9,621 nucleotides of DNA from assembly GCA_900552755.1 (NCBI GenBank), contig USAY01000070.1, forward strand, positions 1 to 9,621. Reading direction: 5' to 3'. Below, piece after piece: positions 6,097-9,621 of this stretch. The stretch's first letter is position 1. Every line of letters starts with the position of its first letter. Under the pieces are notes generated by a model. That model was not told the origin of the DNA. It did not search any database and saw nothing but the letters and a program-made list of their open reading frames with translations. The DNA comes from an uncultured Collinsella sp. GTDB lineage: Bacteria > Actinomycetota > Coriobacteriia > Coriobacteriales > Coriobacteriaceae. The translations under genes and the position numbers were made by a program.

Positions 6097-7369
6097 GAAT
6101 GCCCACGTCGTCGACCCGTCCGTCGAGCTTGACGGTGTCGTTGACGTCCTGATTGACGGCGACAAGATCGCCGAGGTCGGCGAGAATCTCGCCGTCGAGG
6201 GAGCCGAGGTCCGCGACCTTTCCGGCAAGTACCTCGTCCCCGGTCTGGTGGATATGCACGTGCATCTGCGCGAGCCCGGCTACGAGGTCAAAGAGGACAT
6301 CGAGAGCGGTACCCGCGCAGCTGCCAAGGGCGGCTTTACCGGCGTGTGCTCCATGCCCAACACCGATCCCGTCACCGATAACGGCACCGTCGTGGAGTTC
6401 GTCAAGTCCCGTGCTGCCGAGGTCGGCCACTGCCGCGTCTATCCGTCGGGCGCCATGACCCGCGGTCTTAAGGGCGAGGCCATGTCCGAGATGGGCGATA
6501 TGGTCGCCCACGGCGCCGTCGCCTTCACCGATGACGGTCGCGGCGTGCAGGGCGCGGGCATGCTCCGTCGCTGCATGGACTACGGCAAGATGTTCGGCAA
6601 GGTCTTCATGAGCCACTGCCAGGACGAGGACCTGGTCGGCCACGGCCAGATCAACGAGGGCAAGGTCTCGACCCGTCTGGCCCTCGAGGGTTGGCCGGCT
6701 GCCGGCGAGGAGCTCCAGATCGCCCGCGACATCGAGATCGCCAAGCTGACCGGTGCCAAGCTGCACATCCAGCACATCTCCACCGCTCACGGTCTCGAGC
6801 TCGTGCGTGCCGGTAAGGCCGCTGGCGTTCAGGTGACCTGCGAGGCCACCCCGCACCACATGTTCCTGACCGAGAACGACCTGGACGAGACCTACAACAC
6901 CTCGCTCAAGGTCAATCCGCCGCTGCGCACCGACGAGGACGCCGAGGCCATCCGTCAGGGCGTCATCGACGGTACCGTCGACGTTATCGTCACCGATCAC
7001 GCTCCCCACACCCCGTGGGAGAAGGCCCGCGAGTTCGAGCTTGCGCCCTTTGGCATGATCGGTCTCGAGACCTCGCTGTCGCTCGTGCTCACCGAGCTGG
7101 TCAACACGGGCAAGATGAGCATGGGCCGCATGGTCGAGCTCATGGCCATCAAGCCGCGTGAGATCCTGGGCCTCGACCAGGTTCAGGTCAAGGCGGGCTC
7201 CGTTGCCGACCTGACTGTCTTCGACGCGTCCGCCACCTGGACGGTCGGCGAGGACGGCTACGAGTCGCGCGCCGAGAACTCCGGTTTCGCCGGCCGCACG
7301 CTTACCGGTCGTGCCACCGATGTGTTTGTCGGCGGTAAGCAGACGCTCGCCGACGGCTGCATCTGCTAG
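6080..7369 (+). CDS. pyrC: Dihydroorotase, class I
   Basis: Complete 429-residue protein that reversibly cyclises carbamoyl aspartate to dihydroorotate, the third step of UMP synthesis. It is an amidohydrolase-fold zinc enzyme. The expected metal ligands are present: His60 and His62 in DMHVHLREPG, Asp151 in FTDDG, His179 in SHCQDED, His232 in IQHIS, and Asp306 in TDHAPH. Substrate-binding residues include Arg64 and Asn94 in MPNTDP. This pattern, with Asp151 bridging instead of a carbamylated lysine, matches class I enzymes such as those of Aquifex and Bacillus. The ATG at 6080 follows GGAGGTG and lies inside the pyrB end. Class I dihydroorotases often associate with the aspartate carbamoyltransferase; adjacency fits, but no complex is shown. 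A 92-base gap with two hairpins follows. Confidence 0.97.
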   Translation: MALLLKNAHVVDPSVELDGVVDVLIDGDKIAEVGENLAVEGAEVRDLSGKYLVPGLVDMHVHLREPGYEVKEDIESGTRAAAKGGFTGVCSMPNTDPVTDNGTVVEFVKSRAAEVGHCRVYPSGAMTRGLKGEAMSEMGDMVAHGAVAFTDDGRGVQGAGMLRRCMDYGKMFGKVFMSHCQDEDLVGHGQINEGKVSTRLALEGWPAAGEELQIARDIEIAKLTGAKLHIQHISTAHGLELVRAGKAAGVQVTCEATPHHMFLTENDLDETYNTSLKVNPPLRTDEDAEAIRQGVIDGTVDVIVTDHAPHTPWEKAREFELAPFGMIGLETSLSLVLTELVNTGKMSMGRMVELMAIKPREILGLDQVQVKAGSVADLTVFDASATWTVGEDGYESRAENSGFAGRTLTGRATDVFVGGKQTLADGCIC

Positions 7370-7389
7370 CATAGCCTTATCGCTTTTGT

Positions 7390-7427
7390 GCGCGGCGCCC
7401 TTGCGGTGCCGCGCTTTCTGTTCGTTT
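7390..7427 (+). terminator. Terminator-like hairpin in the pyrC-pyrK gap
   Basis: GCGCGGCGCC (7390-7399) pairs with GGTGCCGCGC (7405-7414), a 10-bp stem with one G-U pair and a five-base loop, followed by an interrupted T-rich stretch (TTTCTGTTCGTTT). It begins 21 bases after the pyrC stop. The T-tract is imperfect, so partial termination or processing is more likely than full termination. A second perfect hairpin, CCATGC/GCATGG (7431-7446), follows just before the pyrK ribosome binding site. Confidence 0.6.
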
Positions 7428-7461
7428 GGACCATGCAACCGCATGGGGGATTGGAGCGTCT

Positions 7462-8253
7462 ATGCCCACACCTTCCACTGCACGCATGCACGACTTCGAG
7501 GTCGTCTCGAACCAGGAGATCGCCGACGGCATCTTCTCGCTCGTCATCTCGGCCCCCAAGCTTGCAAGTGCGCTCAAGCCCGGTCAGTTTGTGAACATCG
7601 CCGTGCCCGGCGATGCGTCCTCGCTGCTTCGCGTGCCTCTGAGCTTCTATCGCGCCGACGCCCAGGCCGGCACCGTCGAGCTGTGGTACGCCGTCGTGGG
7701 CGACGACACCCGTCGTCTGTCGCAGATGGCCCCCGGCTCCAAGTCCAACCTGTTGGGCCCTGGCGGCCGCGGCTGGCTTGTTCCCGAGGGCACCAGGAAG
7801 GCGCTGCTCGTGGCGGGCGGCATCGGCGTTCCGCCCGTGCTGTGCCTCGCCGGCATGCTTGCCGAGCAGGGCGTGGATGTCGACGTTTGCCTGGGCTTTG
7901 GCACCGCTTCCAAGGCCGTGGGTGTCGATGAGTTCCGCGCGCTGGGCGCCACGGTTAACGTGTGCACCGATGATGGCACGCTCGGCATGCACGGTTTTTG
8001 CACCGATCCTGCCGCCGAGCTGCTCGGCGAGGGCGGCTACGACTACGTCGCCAGCTGCGGCCCCGCCGTCATGATGAAGAAGGTCGCCGCCGCTGCCGCC
8101 GAGGCCGGTGCGTACTGCGAGGTGTCGCTCGAGCGCATGATGAGCTGCGGCTTTGGCGCCTGCAACACCTGCAATGTCGAGACGGTCGACGGTATGAAGG
8201 GTGCTTGCATGTGCGGCCCCGTGTTCGATGCTTCCAAGGTGGTGGTCTTCTAG
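7462..8253 (+). CDS. pyrK: Dihydroorotate dehydrogenase B, electron-transfer subunit
   Basis: Complete, 263 residues from the chosen ATG. PyrK carries FAD and a [2Fe-2S] cluster and passes electrons from the FMN of PyrD to NAD+, forming an alpha2beta2 cytosolic complex. The ferredoxin-reductase-type FAD motif RVPLSFY is at 57-63 and the nucleotide-binding VAGGIGVPPVLCLA at 117-130. A C-terminal cluster motif has Cys229, Cys234, Cys237 and Cys249 (C-x4-C-x2-C-x11-C), followed by GPVF. An additional Cys251 makes a CMC pair, where family members as I recall them usually have C-K/E-D. The ATG at 7462 is preceded by TTGGAG with a five-base spacer; an in-frame TTG at 7426 would start within the T-rich hairpin tail and is unlikely. 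pyrD begins at the last base of its stop codon. Confidence 0.95.
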   Translation: MPTPSTARMHDFEVVSNQEIADGIFSLVISAPKLASALKPGQFVNIAVPGDASSLLRVPLSFYRADAQAGTVELWYAVVGDDTRRLSQMAPGSKSNLLGPGGRGWLVPEGTRKALLVAGGIGVPPVLCLAGMLAEQGVDVDVCLGFGTASKAVGVDEFRALGATVNVCTDDGTLGMHGFCTDPAAELLGEGGYDYVASCGPAVMMKKVAAAAAEAGAYCEVSLERMMSCGFGACNTCNVETVDGMKGACMCGPVFDASKVVVF

Positions 8254-9176
8254 TGGGTACCGTGAACATGGCCGTCGATTTCGGCGGCGTCAAGATGCAG
8301 AACCCCATCAACACCGCAGCCGGTACCTTTGGCTACGGTTGGCAGTTCCAGAACTTCTTTGATGTTTCCCAGCTGGGCGCCATCACCACCAAGGGTTGCG
8401 CTGCCGAGCCCTGGCCCGGCAACCCCGCGCCCCGCATGGCCGAGATCCCCGGCGGTATGATCAACTCCGTGGGCCTTCAGAACCCCGGCGTGGCCGCCTT
8501 TGCCCGCGAGTCCGGTCCGTGGCTCGAGCAGCTTTCCAAGGACGGCTGCCAGGTCATCTGTCAGGTTGCCGGCCACTCCGTTGACGAGTTTGTCCGCGCA
8601 CTCGAGATGTATGTCGAGCTGTGCCCCTGGGCTGCCGGCTACGAGATCAACGTGAGCTGCCCCAATATCGCCGCCGGCGGTGCCGCCATGGGCTCCACGC
8701 CCGAGGGCGCCTCTTCCGTTATGGCTGCCTGCCGCAAGGTGACCGATAAGCCTCTGTTCGTGAAGATGGCGCCGGTCAACGTCGCCGAGATCGCCAAGGC
8801 CCTCGAGGCTGCCGGCGCCGACGGCCTTTCGGTCATCAACTCCATCCAGGGCATGGCCATCGACGTCCATACCCGCAAGTCCCGCGTGGCCAAGCCCAAG
8901 GGCGGCCTTTCGGGCCCGCTGTGTCATCACATCGCCGTGCGCATGGTCTGGGAGGTTGCCCAGGCCGTCGATATCCCCATCAACGGTGTCGGCGGTGTCA
9001 TGACCGGTGAGGATGCGGCCGAGTTTATCCTGGCCGGCGCCACCTGCGTGTCGGTCGGTATGGCCAACTTCGTCGATCCGTGCGCTTCGCTCAAGATCGC
9101 GCATGAGCTCGAGGCCTGGGCCGAGTCCCAGGGCGTGAAGGACATCAACGAACTGGTAGGTGCTTTCGAATGCTAG
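8253..9176 (+). CDS. pyrD: Dihydroorotate dehydrogenase B (NAD-type), catalytic subunit
   Basis: Complete, 307 residues from the chosen start. A class 1B FMN enzyme that oxidises dihydroorotate to orotate, working with PyrK. It has a TIM-barrel fold. Visible signatures are TTKG with Lys47 at the FMN/substrate site, GGMINSVGLQNPG (67-79), EINVSCPN with the catalytic-base cysteine Cys136 that marks class 1, Lys171 in the FVKM strand, and the phosphate-binding GGLSGP (217-222) and NGVGGVMTGEDA (244-255). The GTG at 8253 overlaps the pyrK TAG by one base and has AAGGTGG ten bases upstream; GTG 8262 and ATG 8268 in the same frame are possible alternatives. It overlaps pyrF by seven bases. Cytosolic and quinone-independent by family, consistent with an anaerobe. 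Confidence 0.96.
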   Translation: MGTVNMAVDFGGVKMQNPINTAAGTFGYGWQFQNFFDVSQLGAITTKGCAAEPWPGNPAPRMAEIPGGMINSVGLQNPGVAAFARESGPWLEQLSKDGCQVICQVAGHSVDEFVRALEMYVELCPWAAGYEINVSCPNIAAGGAAMGSTPEGASSVMAACRKVTDKPLFVKMAPVNVAEIAKALEAAGADGLSVINSIQGMAIDVHTRKSRVAKPKGGLSGPLCHHIAVRMVWEVAQAVDIPINGVGGVMTGEDAAEFILAGATCVSVGMANFVDPCASLKIAHELEAWAESQGVKDINELVGAFEC

Positions 9177-9621
9177 AGACCGATGCCCGCGACCGCGTGA
9201 TCGTCGCTCTCGACTGCGACCGTGAGCGTGCGCTCGAGCTCGCCCACGAGCTTTCGGGCCATGCCGCCTGGCTCAAGGTTGGCATGACGCTCTATTACGC
9301 CGAGGGTCCTGAGATCGTCAAGACGTTCAAGGACCTGGGCTTTAAGGTCTTCCTTGACCTTAAGTTCCATGACATTCCGCATCAGGTTCGCGGTGCCGCC
9401 CGCTCGGCCTCGCTTGCCGGTGCCGATCTGCTTTCGGTCCACGGCTTGGGTTCGGGCGCCATGCTCGCTGCCTGCCGCGAGGGCGCCGAGGAGGCGCGCG
9501 AGGACCGCGCCAAGCTCGTCGCCATCACCGTGCTCACGAGCATGAATCAGGATGCCTTGAGCGAGATCGGCGTCGAGTCGCCCGTGGCCGAGGAGGCCGC
9601 CCGCCTGGCAAAGCTCGCTCA
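9170..9621 (+). CDS. pyrF: Orotidine 5'-phosphate decarboxylase, C-terminus cut by window edge
   Basis: The first 150 codons are present and the gene runs off the right edge. It decarboxylates OMP to UMP, the last step of de novo synthesis. The short bacterial type is recognised by Asp15 in IVALD, Lys36 in WLKVG, and the catalytic D-x-K-x-x-D array Asp63, Lys65, Asp68 in FLDLKFHDIP, followed by the barrel strand LLSVHGLG (87-94) and AITVLTS (118-124). The ATG at 9170 lies within the last codons of pyrD (overlap of seven bases), with GGTAGGTG upstream, so translation is likely coupled. It is the last visible gene of the operon; whether pyrE follows cannot be seen. Confidence 0.95.
   Translation, partial: MLETDARDRVIVALDCDRERALELAHELSGHAAWLKVGMTLYYAEGPEIVKTFKDLGFKVFLDLKFHDIPHQVRGAARSASLAGADLLSVHGLGSGAMLAACREGAEEAREDRAKLVAITVLTSMNQDALSEIGVESPVAEEAARLAKLA

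Noticed and set aside
5092..7444. Long minus-strand open frames (5092-6228 and 6047-7444) opposite pyrB and pyrC
   Set aside because: Mirror frames of two complete conserved enzymes; low-complexity composition and no family motif.
7998..8252. pyrD extended upstream to an ATG at 7998
   Set aside because: The extension lies in another frame of pyrK and gives arginine-rich nonsense; homology begins near 8253-8270.
8250..9104. Minus-strand open frame opposite pyrD
   Set aside because: Antisense shadow of pyrD, with composition typical of reverse-frame artefacts.
1..9621. CRISPR array, tRNA or rRNA genes, intact insertion sequence
   Set aside because: No regularly spaced repeats, cloverleaf-like segments, rRNA-like sequence or terminal inverted repeats were seen by eye.

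Overview
The window is a high-GC bacterial chromosome segment of ordinary core metabolism. Gene content, codon use, the class 1B (PyrK/PyrD) dihydroorotate dehydrogenase, a zinc-type L28 and AdhE next to a pyr operon suggest an anaerobic actinobacterium of the Coriobacteriia, possibly Collinsella-like. That placement is an inference from general resemblance; no marker gene here proves it.

Left part, minus strand (1-3420): the N-terminal part of a small-molecule phosphotransferase of the aminoglycoside/choline kinase fold runs off the left edge. Upstream of it, across an 88-bp gap holding a GC-rich hairpin, lies a complete adhE, the bifunctional acetaldehyde/alcohol dehydrogenase of fermentative ethanol formation.

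Middle (3421-4562): the roughly 500 bp between adhE and rpmB holds the adhE promoter region with tandem operator-like repeats, a decayed Y1 (RAYT-type) transposase fragment, and the intrinsic terminator of rpmB. rpmB (ribosomal protein L28, minus strand) is divergent from the pyr operon. The 451 bp between them carry the rpmB promoter, with an inverted repeat over it, and the pyr promoter and leader. The leader contains a PyrR-binding-type hairpin with a CAAAGA hexaloop, followed by a terminator with seven T's, so it is a transcription attenuator.

Right part, plus strand (4563-9621): pyrR-pyrB-pyrC-pyrK-pyrD-pyrF, tightly packed with overlapping or adjacent starts and stops except for a 92-bp pyrC-pyrK gap that contains two hairpins. 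The genes encode the attenuation regulator/uracil phosphoribosyltransferase, aspartate carbamoyltransferase, dihydroorotase, the two subunits of NAD-dependent dihydroorotate dehydrogenase, and OMP decarboxylase (cut by the right edge). carAB, which sit between pyrC and pyrK in the Bacillus operon, are not here. pyrE is not in the window and may lie downstream.

I found no CRISPR array, tRNA, rRNA, intact insertion sequence or obviously new system. The most informative non-coding structure is the pyr leader; the adhE upstream repeats and the transposase remnant are the next most worth checking.
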